From Scheffersomyces stipitis CBS 6054 (Eukaryota > Ascomycota > Pichiomycetes > Serinales > Debaryomycetaceae), in NCBI RefSeq assembly GCF_000209165.1, contig NC_009043.1:744001-808000 (forward strand): a DNA stretch of 64,000 nt. Direction: 5' to 3'. Below are positions 37,086 to 46,567 of the stretch, piece by piece. Each line of letters begins with the position of its first letter. Position 1 is the first letter of the stretch. The notes under the pieces were generated by a model. It did not search any database, was not told the origin of the DNA, and saw nothing but the letters and a program-made list of their open reading frames with translations. The position numbers and the translations under genes are program-made.

Positions 37086-37784
37086 ATGGTTTACTACTTC
37101 ACGGCCGAATATGGTGACCTGTCTGAGTTGGATGATTTCGGTTTTGGCAGCGCTTCCGTCCAAACAGCTACTATATATATGGGAAGAGATAAGGTAGAGA
37201 ATGATCCTCTAATCAAGCATTCGAACCCTAAGAATATCTGGTTTCACGTGGATAACTATTCGTCTGCGCATTTGTATTTGCAGCTCAGTCAAGAGGACCT
37301 CATAGCTCCCAAACCGTTTGAAAAATTTGTCATTGAAGAAAGCTTGCTTGCACAGTTAGCACAATTGACTAAGGCTAACTCGATCAAAGCTAACAAGTTG
37401 AACAATATTACAGTGATATATACTCCGGTGGAGAATCTCCATACTGATGGGTCTATGGACATCGGGACGGTGACATTCAAGAATCCAAAACTTGTTAAAA
37501 GAGTAAAGGTGGTAAAGAAGGAGAATGCTATTGTAAACAAGTTGAACAAGACAAAAACTGAGATATCTACTGAAAAGTTTATCGAAGAGCAACAGAGTAC
37601 AGTCAAAGACTTGGAACGACAACGTAAGAATCAGGCTCGTGCCACTGACCAGTTGAACAAGCAGTTTGAAGAGCAGAAGGCTAGAAACGCAGACCCATAT
37701 GGCGACTTGTTGAATTCAGACAATATCCAGCACAGTAGTAATGAGTTCCGAAATGAGAACTGGACCGAAGAAGAGTTCTGGTAG
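37086..37784 (+). CDS. JLP2: NFACT-R (DUF814) protein, CCDC25/Jlp2 family
   Basis: Protein of 232 residues. The NFACT-R domain spans about residues 1-130, with ATIYMGRDKVENDPLIKHS, IWFHVDNYSSAHLYL and the conserved KANSIKANKLNN and IYTPVENL blocks. A charged coiled coil follows at about 165-200, then an acidic tail ending in EEEFW. It aligns along its length with human CCDC25 and S. cerevisiae Jlp2. NFACT-R domains are thought to contact RNA or DNA; the yeast role is poorly known. The N-terminal insert around residues 10-22 (GDLSELDDFGFGS) is longer than in the human protein. The start ATG gives the conserved MVYYFT. Confidence 0.92.
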   Translation: MVYYFTAEYGDLSELDDFGFGSASVQTATIYMGRDKVENDPLIKHSNPKNIWFHVDNYSSAHLYLQLSQEDLIAPKPFEKFVIEESLLAQLAQLTKANSIKANKLNNITVIYTPVENLHTDGSMDIGTVTFKNPKLVKRVKVVKKENAIVNKLNKTKTEISTEKFIEEQQSTVKDLERQRKNQARATDQLNKQFEEQKARNADPYGDLLNSDNIQHSSNEFRNENWTEEEFW

Positions 37785-38237
37785 AGAGAGAGCAGTAGAG
37801 TAAAAGATCGAGCGAGATATTATACAAAGAGACATTGTAAGAAGAACCCAGTAATCTGGCTTTGATATGACTTCTCATTGTCTAAACATTCAATTGATAT
37901 CACATCAATTTTGCAGAAGATCTTGCTGCACATAGTCTCAAACTACAGTCATTAGATAAACTACATCAATGCATATCTAGTTCAGGACTTTCTTGCTCGT
38001 CAAAGCTTCCACTCTCAACTTGCATCGATGACAGCATCTCTTTCCTACAAAGCTACAGCTCTTATGACATATGAATATAATTTTGATAAGAGTATATAAA
38101 GAATTTAACTGTTAGAACTCCAGGGAGTCTTTGTAATGCCAATTGAAGAATCACGTTGGAACCGCTAAGTAATCGTAAGCCATAAAGACAAATGTAATTG
38201 GTGAAAGATGAATAGTGGATAACTGTTTTGGTTCCAT
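37785..38237. other. Convergent spacer between JLP2 and COX12
   Basis: 453 bases of AT-rich 3' flanks. No gene is seen. Confidence 0.5.
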
Positions 38238-38489
38238 TTAGACGTCCATGTTGACAGGGAACTTGCCGGCAGCTCTTTGGTCATCCCATCTTTCCACCCA
38301 GTCGACAGGACACAATGAGGTGAAGGTCTTGAAGAAAATCTTGCATGGCTCGAATTCTTCACCCTTGACGGAAACGCACTTGTGGTAATCGACGTACGAT
38401 TGGGCACAATGCTTGGTCTGGTTTTGGTAAGGGAATCTTGGGTCGAATTGGACGGTGTCGAACTTGAAGTTTTCGCTGTCGATGGCCAT
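38238..38489 (-). CDS. COX12: Cytochrome c oxidase subunit VIb
   Basis: Protein of 83 residues with the twin-cysteine fold. Cys28-X9-Cys38 and Cys49-X10-Cys60 are exactly the COX6B spacing. FDPRFPYQNQTKHC and WVERWDDQR are hallmarks of the family. It lies in the intermembrane space, imported by Mia40, and joins the two halves of the complex IV dimer. The length equals that of yeast Cox12. The upstream region has a CCAAT (Hap-complex core) and a CACGTG, fitting respiratory control. Confidence 0.97.
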   Translation of the reverse strand: MAIDSENFKFDTVQFDPRFPYQNQTKHCAQSYVDYHKCVSVKGEEFEPCKIFFKTFTSLCPVDWVERWDDQRAAGKFPVNMDV

Positions 38490-39095
38490 TTTGTCGTGTT
38501 GTTGTGCTAGTAAGAAGTAAGTTTAGAAGAGAACCTGGTAAACTTTTTCAATTTGATAATTGTACATCTTACGATTTTGTTTGGTGTGCACCAAACTTTT
38601 TTTTTGCTGTTCTAATTGGTTGAAGCTTCTCACGTGATATTTACATAGTTAAGGGACACGAACATTATGGGACGAGATGAAAGGGCTCAAGTGTAGAGAC
38701 TTGGTAGTAGGCTGATAGTTATAGCAAAATATGGAAGTTATGGAGAGTTACGGCGCTGTTGTATATATATCCTTTCGTATTTACGTCGTCTTTGTATTCG
38801 TTGGTGCTACTTTTCTCAATTACACTGCTACTAAAATTCAGCCCACTAACTGATGCTCATTGAAAATCTCGTTACTATACTAGCAGAAGCATACTGTTAA
38901 CTATGGGACTTCATATGTTTGTACACTTTGTAGTGCTCTCTATCAATTATCTCTTAATGTGTACCATGTTAAAGATTCGGACACTTTCTAGTTTCTTGAC
39001 CTGTTCGCTTTTTCCTAGAGATCTTGGTTCAAGAAATCTTCCTTATGCTATCATAAACTTCCTGTCTGTTCTATGTCTATCTCATCTCCAACATT
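38490..39095. other. COX12 upstream region and POP6 3' flank
   Basis: 606 bases. A CCAAT on the minus strand at 38615-38619 and a CACGTG at 38631-38636 lie within 150 bases of COX12. A 67-codon frame at 38903-39106 overlaps the POP6 end and is not accepted. Confidence 0.5.
38615..38636 (-). promoter_or_regulatory. COX12 promoter: CCAAT and CACGTG boxes
   Basis: ATTGG at 38615-38619 reads CCAAT on the COX12 strand, the core for the Hap2/3/4/5 respiratory activator. CACGTG at 38631-38636 is the Cbf1-type core. Both lie 125-150 bases before the ATG. The motifs are seen; the binding is inferred. Confidence 0.5.
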
Positions 39096-39548
39096 CTATT
39101 GCTTAGTCCATTCTGGAGGCCCTTGCATATCCTTGCCACCCAACAAAATATGGAGCACAGGTAAACTATACTCTTTTCTTCCCTTAATTTCAGTAGACAC
39201 ATCTTCGTCATCTTTTTCTTTGCTAAACTTTATATTTGGGTTGGTGTATGAAGAATGACTTTGGAGATTGTTGAATTGTGCTATATTCAAACTTCTGTTC
39301 TTCATTTGCTGTTTGACTATTTCAACGATGGAAATGGCCTTCGGTATGCCATTTGAAATGGACGCTATCACTACTGGCTTCTCTTGTTGCAACAGCTCAA
39401 GAATCTTATCCACTTTCTTATTCATATTATCATTTTTTGTAATTGGAACCACCGTAGCTTTTATTTGAAATTTCGCCTCTAACAAGCTGGAAATCTGCGA
39501 AGTTATGCTTTTCCATTCTTCCAAGCTGCCCAGATTCGTATCTGTCAT
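39096..39548 (-). CDS. POP6: RNase P/MRP subunit Pop6
   Basis: Protein of 150 residues with the Alba-like fold expected of Pop6. The best-conserved blocks are ITKNDNMNKKVDKILELL, then IVEIVKQQMKNRSLNIAQFNNL and LPVLHILL. These line up with ISKNDN, SILEIFKK and KVPILVTLV of S. cerevisiae Pop6. Pop6 pairs with Pop7 on the RNA of RNase P, RNase MRP and telomerase. The middle carries a lineage-specific acidic insert (KEKDDEDV). A CACGTG box lies about 95 bases upstream, shared with no other start. Similarity is modest overall, so some doubt remains. Confidence 0.83.
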   Translation of the reverse strand: MTDTNLGSLEEWKSITSQISSLLEAKFQIKATVVPITKNDNMNKKVDKILELLQQEKPVVIASISNGIPKAISIVEIVKQQMKNRSLNIAQFNNLQSHSSYTNPNIKFSKEKDDEDVSTEIKGRKEYSLPVLHILLGGKDMQGPPEWTKQ

Positions 39549-39641
39549 TTTCTACTTGCTATGATACGAAAACCGCGATACTTCAATTATCAAGATTTAC
39601 TTCTAAGTAAAGTGTATAAAAACTGAAAAATCAGACTGGGT

Positions 39642-39647
39642 CACGTG
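39642..39647. promoter_or_regulatory. CACGTG box upstream of POP6
   Basis: CACGTG in the context GGTCACGTGAA, 94 bases before the POP6 ATG and just past the stop of the next gene. It is a near-ideal Cbf1 site. Confidence 0.5.
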
Positions 39648-39666
39648 AATTTCTACAAAGATAAGC

Positions 39667-40368
39667 TTAACTTTGAAAGCCAGGGACGGAACCGGATCCA
39701 GGGCCAGGCGGAGGCTGTTGAGCCAGACGTGGTTTCTTCTGGTCTGACTTGACGCTGTTATTGTTCAGAAGTTGGTTTCGGGTGCTGCTTCTGGTACTAC
39801 TTTTGGAGCTATTTGTTGCGCTGTGAAGAACAGTAGAAGAAGTATCAAGATCACCATACCTGCTAGATGTTTCTTTATTCATAATCTCACTGAATTGCAC
39901 CAATTCCAACACATTTGTATGGCAACGGAGAAGTTCTTCCGCTGTGGTGTTTTTGGTAATGGGTGTAGGCATATGGAAAAACGGCGGGACTTTCCTCTTC
40001 CGTTTATTTCGTTCAGACTTCCTTTTGGGTGCATTTACTGGAGAAACAAATCCATTGGGATGCAATAAGTAGCTGTTGCCGGAATCGTCTTTTAGTAAAG
40101 TAACTCTTCCAGGGGTTATATAGACTGGTTTCCCGTCAGCTCCTATGGTATTTAGTGGCATTTGCACCAAGTTGGCTGGAGGAACAGGATTTGGTTCTTC
40201 ATTTTGCACCCGTTCTTCTTCATTGTTCAACTGAGGAGACTCGTGGTTTTCAATTGCTGGTTCAGGAGCGTCGTGAAAGACGTCGTCTCCATAGGTCAAA
40301 GACTCGGTTCCTAGCACAAGATCCCGCAATCTGGGGTCAATGCTTTCGTTGTCGTCATTGGAGCTCAT
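39667..40368 (-). CDS. Unrecognised low-complexity protein
   Basis: Not recognised. 233 residues from the ATG at 40368 (the open frame reaches a GTG at 40395). The N-terminal 70 residues are acidic. Then comes a compact central part with PVYITPGRVTLLKDD and YLLHPNGFVSPV, a basic stretch (RKSERNKRKRKVPPFFHMP) that could be a nuclear signal, a helical TTAEELLRCHTNVLELVQF, a Ser/Thr tract and a Pro/Gly tail. The mix suggests a small nuclear protein. It is tightly packed against POP6, with 118 bases between them. No function is assigned. Confidence 0.65.
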   Translation of the reverse strand: MSSNDDNESIDPRLRDLVLGTESLTYGDDVFHDAPEPAIENHESPQLNNEEERVQNEEPNPVPPANLVQMPLNTIGADGKPVYITPGRVTLLKDDSGNSYLLHPNGFVSPVNAPKRKSERNKRKRKVPPFFHMPTPITKNTTAEELLRCHTNVLELVQFSEIMNKETSSRYGDLDTSSTVLHSATNSSKSSTRSSTRNQLLNNNSVKSDQKKPRLAQQPPPGPGSGSVPGFQS

Positions 40369-41164
40369 TATAGTGATACTAGAATATGGATTCACTAGTG
40401 TACAGATTAGTATACACTATGGCAGACTATAGGAATAATCACGATTCAGCTGTTGATAAGCTATTGTCGGTATTTCTTCACTATCCAGACGACTAACTTC
40501 TGTAGGTCAGACTTGGTGTTGAGACTCTTGAAAGATAGGAATTGTAGAAAAAGAGAATTAGCCATTTTAGCGCTTATTGCAAAAAAATTGCAAAATAGGC
40601 TTTTGACTTAAGCTAGCGAGAAAAAAAATAATTGATACGGGCAGAATTGCAAATACATGATTTCTTATGAAAATCAATTGATACACAACGAAATAGATAA
40701 AGTAGATATACAATTCTGCTTCACAACTATATTATAACCACCAGACCAGGCTACAGATGGAGATCAGAATATTGGTTCATTTTTGTTTCTTGATCACTAG
40801 ATTATGGCAGATGATGTACAGTTTCTCTCTGCGTTAGAGTACATGAACCTGAATTAGTTACTAGAGGATCAGATGTGATTGTCACTGTGGCCATAGGCTA
40901 GTATGGTGTCAGATACTAGTAGGCCCACTTGGGAAAACCGTCGATCATGCTATTGTTTACGTACGATAGTGATTGCCCAATCCTGGCAGTGAAACTAACA
41001 GAGTGAGGCATTAGAATACGAACACTTCCTAATTCGAAATCAAGGGGATGTTTTGCATGGAACACAAAAATTGCCTTGGCTCCAGTATTTATATAGACTA
41101 GATTTCTGCTTGACAATGTAGATCAAACCGATTGAAAAGATAGACATTCACAATAGAGAACATA
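40369..41164. other. Divergent intergenic region
   Basis: 796 bases between two oppositely directed genes. There are A-runs near 40584 and 40621-40628. A TTG-started frame at 40916-41116 (-) looks somewhat protein-like but has no start and no relative that I know. Confidence 0.45.
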
Positions 41165-41644
41165 ATGGGTGCATGGGGGGCTAAGATCTTTGAGAACGAC
41201 GGAGCCTTGGATCAATTAGCGGATTTGACCAAGAACGAGCAGTCTCCCTTGGAAAGCATTGTCCAGGGCCTCATGGAAGTGTTATCGTCGGAATACGTAG
41301 ACAGTTATGAAGGCGAAGGCATTCTCGTGTTGGCAGTATTTGTGATAGGATTCAAGTCCCGCAGCTATTTGAAAGAACAGCGAGGGAAGAATGTGCCCGA
41401 ATATTTGTATGAACCCATCAACCGATTCCTTGACAAGTACCAATCTAGCTGGGACAAGGATATTCGCACCAAGACTTATACCACCAAGCTCTTGACGGTG
41501 GAACAATTGACGTTGAGCACGATAGCTGTAGTCAACTCCGAGAAATCAGAATTGTACGAGCTCTGGGGGGAGTCAGACATGGCAGAATGGCAAGAGACGC
41601 TCGATACGTTGACGAATGAATTGATGAACCTTACGGCGATCTGA
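41165..41644 (+). CDS. DUF4259 protein, bacterial-type family
   Basis: Protein of 159 residues. The start MGAWGAKIFENDGALDQLADL and the end SELYELWGESDMAEWQETLDTL match the two signatures of DUF4259: an opening MGxWGxxxFxNDxAxD, and a closing SELxELWxE followed by a helical W-containing segment. The family is found mostly in bacteria, has no known activity, and often sits near toxin- or immunity-like loci there. The body is helical. No signal peptide or membrane segment is seen. It is a plausible horizontally acquired gene, now with ordinary yeast surroundings and no introns. The family call is mine from pattern; the function is unknown. Confidence 0.8.
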   Translation: MGAWGAKIFENDGALDQLADLTKNEQSPLESIVQGLMEVLSSEYVDSYEGEGILVLAVFVIGFKSRSYLKEQRGKNVPEYLYEPINRFLDKYQSSWDKDIRTKTYTTKLLTVEQLTLSTIAVVNSEKSELYELWGESDMAEWQETLDTLTNELMNLTAI

Positions 41645-42376
41645 TATAATAGACGAGTCGACTTTGGTTGACTACTTAATTGACACCTGATTGTTGTGAC
41701 AATTGGCTATACTAATTGATACTACCGATGACTCAATTGGTAATGACTGTACTTAATAATGTAATTGACCGGACCAGAATGGCCATTGTCTGCTGATCTA
41801 GTGTATACGCTATCTAATTAATTTGTATGGATTGTTTTACTACGAATATCTCGAATCTAAAGGGCCAAGACAGTAGGAGTTCTATTCTCTACTATTTTGC
41901 AGAAAAGTTCTATTTTTTAAATCGTATTAATAGCCACCCTCTACTTTGCTACCTTTCATATTACAATAAGTCCATCTAGATACTGAATTTTTAGGAATAC
42001 TGAATTGTTAGGAAATATATATCAGTACTGCATTACAGTTTTATGGTTCTTCGTGCTGTTCGATTCTGCCTGTGCCATTACAGCTACACCAACTCTACAG
42101 TACTGTATGAATTGCACACTATCCATGGATCAAGCCTCCGGTTCCACGTGATGCTCCGGGGCATAGTCAGGACCGCTGGCATTCTGAGATACGGGGTATG
42201 GACGCTGCACCAACGGAATCTGGAGAAAAGAGAACATTCAATTTTTCAATTTTCCGAGGTTGAAATTCTCACACTTCTCATCTGTGAATTCACTTTCTTT
42301 ATTGAATTTATATCCAATTGACTTCTCGGCACCTGAATTGACTCCTGACTTTGATTCTTGTCGTTGACTCTACTGT
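41645..42376. other. AGX1 upstream region
   Basis: 732 bases. It contains CACGTG at 42145-42150 and TGACTC at 42339-42344 and 42365-42370, the latter only 12 bases before the first ATG. The left part is AT-rich 3' flank. Confidence 0.5.
42145..42370 (+). promoter_or_regulatory. AGX1 promoter: CACGTG and two TGACTC motifs
   Basis: CACGTG is at 42145-42150, and Gcn4-core TGACTC is at 42339-42344 and 42365-42370. The TGACTC copies are very near the first ATG, so transcripts from the usual distance downstream might omit that ATG and begin translation at 42476. Confidence 0.4.
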
Positions 42377-43615
42377 ATGATTCGTACCCTCAAGCCGATC
42401 ATCCGTTTCCCAAAACTTCGCTCCTACAAGACCTTACCTTCTATTTTCAGTCGTACTTTCGCCCACTCTGCAACTATGGCTACTCCCTACAAGCAACCAC
42501 CCCACAAATTGACGATGATTCCTGGCCCCATCGAATTCTCTGACGAGGTTCTTGGGGCTATGGCCACACCTTCGCAGGCCCACACTTCTCCCGAGTTTGT
42601 CAAAACGTTCCAGTCGGTCTTGCAGAACTTGAGAAAGTTGTTCAAGTCTTCTGACCCCGACGCACAGGCCTATGTAATTGCTGGTTCTGGAACTTTGGGC
42701 TGGGACATTGTTTCCACTAACTTGCTTAGCCCAGGAGACAAAGTGTTGGTTTTGTCGACGGGATTCTTTTCCGATTCATTTGCTGACTGTTTGAAGATTT
42801 ACGGAATCGATGTTGATGTCGTTACTGCTCCTGTCGGAGGAGTGGTTCCGGTCGAAACCGTCGCTGAAAAGTTAAAGTCTACTAAGTACACAGCCATTAC
42901 CATCACCCATGTTGATACGTCGACTTCTGTGGTAAGTGACGTGAAGGCTGTTTCTGAAATCGTAAAGAAGGAATCGCCAGAAACGTTGATTGTAGTCGAT
43001 GGAGTCTGTTCTATCGGGGTAGAAGACTTGGAGTTCGACAAATGGGGTATCGATTTCGCCTTGACAGCTTCACAGAAGGCCATTGGTGTTCCTGCTGGTT
43101 TGTCCATCTCCTTTGCCTCGGCCAGAGCAGTGGCAAAAGCTTTGGCAAGAAAGGAAACTGTCTTCTTTGCCTCGTTGAAGAGATGGACTCCGATCATGAA
43201 GGCTTACGAATCCGGTAACGGTGCCTATTTTGCCACGCCAGCCGTCCAGACTATCACCGCTTTGAAGGTATCGTTAGATGATATCTTGAGTGGTAGCATC
43301 GATGACAGATTTGCTAAGCACGCTGAAATCTCGTCTAAGTTCAAGTCGAGCGTTGAAAAGTTAGGCTTGAAGATAGTTCCTCTCAGCCACGATGTCGCTG
43401 CTCACGGATTGACCGCTGTTTACTTCCCAGAAAACATCAATGGTGCCGACTTGCTTGCCAAGTTGAGCTCCAAGGGTTTCACCGTTGCTGGTGGTATCCA
43501 CAAGGCTTTGGTAGGAAAATACTTCAGAGTAGGTCACATGGGCTACTCAGTCTACGCTGGACACGTAGACCAGCTCACCAAGGCTCTTGAAGAATCATTG
43601 GACGAACTCAAATAG
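42377..43615 (+). CDS. AGX1: Alanine:glyoxylate aminotransferase
   Basis: Class V PLP aminotransferase that makes glycine from glyoxylate and alanine. The frame gives 412 residues from the first ATG, or 379 from the in-frame ATG at 42476. The catalytic part matches S. cerevisiae Agx1 throughout, with IPGPIEFS, GSGTLGWDI, HVDTSTSVVSD and the PLP lysine in ALTASQKAIGVPAG (Lys234 of the long form). The first 33 residues are rich in Arg, Lys, Ser and Phe with no acid, a typical mitochondrial presequence that the S. cerevisiae protein lacks. Two products with different locations are possible. Confidence 0.95.
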   Translation: MIRTLKPIIRFPKLRSYKTLPSIFSRTFAHSATMATPYKQPPHKLTMIPGPIEFSDEVLGAMATPSQAHTSPEFVKTFQSVLQNLRKLFKSSDPDAQAYVIAGSGTLGWDIVSTNLLSPGDKVLVLSTGFFSDSFADCLKIYGIDVDVVTAPVGGVVPVETVAEKLKSTKYTAITITHVDTSTSVVSDVKAVSEIVKKESPETLIVVDGVCSIGVEDLEFDKWGIDFALTASQKAIGVPAGLSISFASARAVAKALARKETVFFASLKRWTPIMKAYESGNGAYFATPAVQTITALKVSLDDILSGSIDDRFAKHAEISSKFKSSVEKLGLKIVPLSHDVAAHGLTAVYFPENINGADLLAKLSSKGFTVAGGIHKALVGKYFRVGHMGYSVYAGHVDQLTKALEESLDELK

Positions 43616-43762
43616 ACATGGAACTATGTAATCAAGAGATACAATAAAACGTTGATAGTGTAGTAGTTAAGTAGAATTTGTTGTATTATGGAGTGATATG
43701 GTAGCAAAATGTGGGTTTCTCAGAATTTTGCACCCAATTTTCACAGCTTAATACAAGAAACT

Positions 43763-44044
43763 TCAATGACAATTCAATAATAAAATTTCTTCAAATATTG
43801 TACGATGCATGAATTTGTATCTGATACGACATCTATGGCCCCATCTCTGCTCAATCCTGTTAGTTCTCTGTTGCTTGTGCTCCAAAACGGGCAATGCCGA
43901 AGTATGGAGAAGCTCGCTTTGCACAAAACCATTTGTCGGAACAATTGCGGCAACACCAGTTAATGATCCGATGTTTGTATCATTCTGAAGGAGCTCTTCA
44001 AGATCGATGAGCATACTGGTAACTTCAACACGTTCTCCAAACAT
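43763..44044 (-). CDS. Small unrecognised ORF with an open upstream frame
   Basis: Not recognised. 93 residues from the ATG at 44044. The first half reads like a folded protein (VEVTSMLIDLEELLQND, LTGVAAIVPTNGFVQ); the second half is basic. The same frame is open without ATG for another 50 codons up to a TGA at 44195-44197, and those codons also look protein-like (WFLVLDRGYDDTGATFH). This suggests a missed 5' exon, a non-AUG start or a decayed gene. It lies tail-to-tail with AGX1 and head-to-head with ATM1. Confidence 0.4.
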   Translation of the reverse strand: MFGERVEVTSMLIDLEELLQNDTNIGSLTGVAAIVPTNGFVQSELLHTSALPVLEHKQQRTNRIEQRWGHRCRIRYKFMHRTIFEEILLLNCH

Positions 44045-44416
44045 GCTATAGTCAATTACTAAATCTTGGTAACCGATTTGGCCATACTGGTCGTTATCGG
44101 AGTTTATCGAGGGATTACTAGTGTGAAATGTCGCACCAGTGTCGTCATAACCTCTATCTAAGACAAGGAACCACAGTTTACCAATTTCTATAAATCACGT
44201 CTATTTCTCGATTTTCAATTCAGGAGGCTTCAGAAACTATTTTGAATCATTAATACCGTTAAAGAGAGTGCTAAATCTCAGCTGACGGAGTTGTGCAGTT
44301 TTTTACTTTGCTTTTTTAGACATTCAATTTATAATTCATTTTCAATTCCTGTGAAATTTCAATTTTTCAGCTACAACGATTCACTTCATAGCCTATAAAG
44401 ATATACAACTACAACC
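44045..44416. other. ATM1 upstream region
   Basis: 372 bases, T-rich before the ATM1 start. The left 150 bases overlap the ATG-less open frame on the minus strand described for 43763-44044. Confidence 0.45.
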
Positions 44417-46567
44417 ATGTTTAGAAATGGTGGTACCGTTTTGAAGGTTCTCAGGCCAATACGGATGCCAGTAGTAAGGCTGATGTTCCAAACACGTACT
44501 TTAGTGCTGAATATCAAAAGTGACTTCAAATATACCAACTTATCCAGAACATCACGAAAGATTTCTTCACCAATTGGTCCATCAACGTTGCTTAGACGTG
44601 GATTTCACACCTCAAAAGTTTGTAATGAATCAGTCAAATCCAAGAAGGACTCGTCTACTTACCTTTTTGGCAAGCAGATTTCAACCTCCCAGCTCAAAAT
44701 GCTCAAGTCACTTGTAGCTACCATCTGGCCCAAGAACAAACCCAGTTTCAAGATCAGGGTGGTGATAGCATTGACGCTATTGATTGGATCGAAATTATTG
44801 AATGTGCAAGTGCCTTTTTTCTTCAAGAGCATCATTGACGAAATGAATGTGGAATGGTCAGAGCATTTAGGAACTGTAGGAACAGTAATTGGATCTTTGA
44901 TTCTTGCTTATGGTGGAGCCAGATTTGGCGCTGTACTCTTTGGTGAGTTAAGAAATGCCGTTTTTGCTTCAGTAGCCCAAAGTGCCATCAAGAGGGTAGC
45001 TTACAATACGTTTATTCATCTCTTGAATATAGACCTACAATTCCATTTGTCCAGACAGACAGGTGGCTTGACCAGAGCTATAGATCGAGGTACTAAAGGT
45101 ATCAGTTATGTATTGAGTGCTTTAGTTTTCCACATCGTGCCAATAACTTTTGAGATTTCTGTTGTCTGTGGGATTTTGACTTATAATTATGGATTATCAT
45201 TTGCTGCTGTGACTTTGGCTACGATGATGGCTTACTCTTTCTTCACTATCAAGACCACTTCGTGGAGAACCGGATTTAGAAGACAAGCCAACAATGCCGA
45301 TAACCAAGCAGCTTCTGTAGCCTTAGACTCGTTGATCAACTATGAGTCTGTCAAATACTTTAACAACGAACTCTATCAGGCCAGCAAATACGACTCAGCT
45401 TTAACAAAGTATCAGAATGCTTCCATCAAAGTAGCCACATCATTGGCGTTCTTAAACGCTGGCCAGAACTTAATCTTTACGAGTGCCTTGACGGCCATGA
45501 TGTATATGGGATGCCAAGGTGTAGCCACTGGAGCTCTTAGTGTTGGAGATTTAGTCTTGATCAATCAGTTAGTTTTCCAGTTGAGTGTACCATTGAACTT
45601 TTTGGGTTCAGTGTATCGTGAATTGAAACAGTCGTTGCTAGATATGGAAAACTTGTTCCAATTACAGAACTATGATATCAAGATCAAAGATGCTCCTAAC
45701 GCCAAACCATTGCTTTTAAATGCTCAGGGAGTTCCTGGTGAAATCAAGTTTGAAAATGTCTCATTTGGATACCATCCAGAGAGACCTATCTTGAAGAATG
45801 CAACGTTTACTATCCCGGCCGGCCAGAAGGTTGCAATTGTAGGACCCTCTGGTAGTGGTAAATCGACGATTTTGCGTCTTGTATTCAGATTCTATGATGT
45901 TGATGAAGGCAGAATCTTGATAGACGGTCAAGATATCAGCAAGATAACTGTCGAGTCGTTGAGAAAGTCCTTGGGTATTGTACCCCAGGAGACTCCCTTG
46001 TTCAACGATACAATCTTGGAGAATATCCGGTACGGTAGATTGGATGCTACGGACGAGGAAATCGAAGAGATGATTGAAAAGGTTCAATTGACGAACTTGA
46101 TCAAGGATTTACCAGATGGTGTCAACACTATTGTTGGTGAAAGAGGGATGATGATTTCCGGAGGTGAGAAGCAGCGTCTTGCCATTGCCAGATTGCTTTT
46201 GAAGCGAGCTCCTATCACTTTCTTTGATGAAGCTACATCTGCTTTGGATACCCATACCGAGCAGTCGTTGTTGAGGACCATCCGTACAGTCTTCCGTACA
46301 AAAAAGAATACCAATGTGTCAATTGCCCATAGATTGAGAACCATTGCTGATGCTGACAAGATTATAGTGTTGAACAAGGGTTCGGTGCAAGAAGAGGGCA
46401 CACACTACGGTTTATTGGCCGACCAGCATTCGCTTTACGGTCAATTGTGGAACATCCAAGAGAACCTCGACCTTGAGAAGCACTTGAAAGATGATCCAGA
46501 AGAGGTCCAGAAGTTGGACAAGTTGGAGAAAGAGTTGGAGAAGGAGGAGCTCACTAAGCAGACATAG
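44417..46567 (+). CDS. ATM1: Mitochondrial ABC half-transporter Atm1
   Basis: Protein of 716 residues. The N-terminus is a basic mitochondrial presequence. Six membrane helices follow at about residues 115-420. The nucleotide-binding domain then carries Walker [10 protein letters not shown] near residue 475, the signature [15 protein letters not shown] near 580, and Walker [13 protein letters not shown] near 600. The FQTG-region [17 protein letters not shown] and the NADNQA stretch are specific to the Atm1/ABCB7 group. It exports a sulfur- and glutathione-linked compound from mitochondria for cytosolic Fe-S assembly. The acidic Lys/Glu C-terminal tail is usual. CTG codons occur only in the variable leader. 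Confidence 0.97.
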   Translation: MFRNGGTVLKVLRPIRMPVVRLMFQTRTLVLNIKSDFKYTNLSRTSRKISSPIGPSTLLRRGFHTSKVCNESVKSKKDSSTYLFGKQISTSQLKMLKSLVATIWPKNKPSFKIRVVIALTLLIGSKLLNVQVPFFFKSIIDEMNVEWSEHLGTVGTVIGSLILAYGGARFGAVLFGELRNAVFASVAQSAIKRVAYNTFIHLLNIDLQFHLSRQTGGLTRAIDRGTKGISYVLSALVFHIVPITFEISVVCGILTYNYGLSFAAVTLATMMAYSFFTIKTTSWRTGFRRQANNADNQAASVALDSLINYESVKYFNNELYQASKYDSALTKYQNASIKVATSLAFLNAGQNLIFTSALTAMMYMGCQGVATGALSVGDLVLINQLVFQLSVPLNFLGSVYRELKQSLLDMENLFQLQNYDIKIKDAPNAKPLLLNAQGVPGEIKFENVSFGYHPERPILKNATFTIPAGQKVAIVGPSGSGKSTILRLVFRFYDVDEGRILIDGQDISKITVESLRKSLGIVPQETPLFNDTILENIRYGRLDATDEEIEEMIEKVQLTNLIKDLPDGVNTIVGERGMMISGGEKQRLAIARLLLKRAPITFFDEATSALDTHTEQSLLRTIRTVFRTKKNTNVSIAHRLRTIADADKIIVLNKGSVQEEGTHYGLLADQHSLYGQLWNIQENLDLEKHLKDDPEEVQKLDKLEKELEKEELTKQT

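Noticed and set aside
38903..39106. 67-codon ATG-started frame upstream of COX12
   Set aside because: It overlaps the POP6 stop, is hydrophobic by virtue of T-richness, and has no relative.
40916..41116. 66-codon minus-strand frame next to the DUF4259 gene
   Set aside because: It has no ATG at its start, is preceded at once by a TGA, and no splice acceptor was found.
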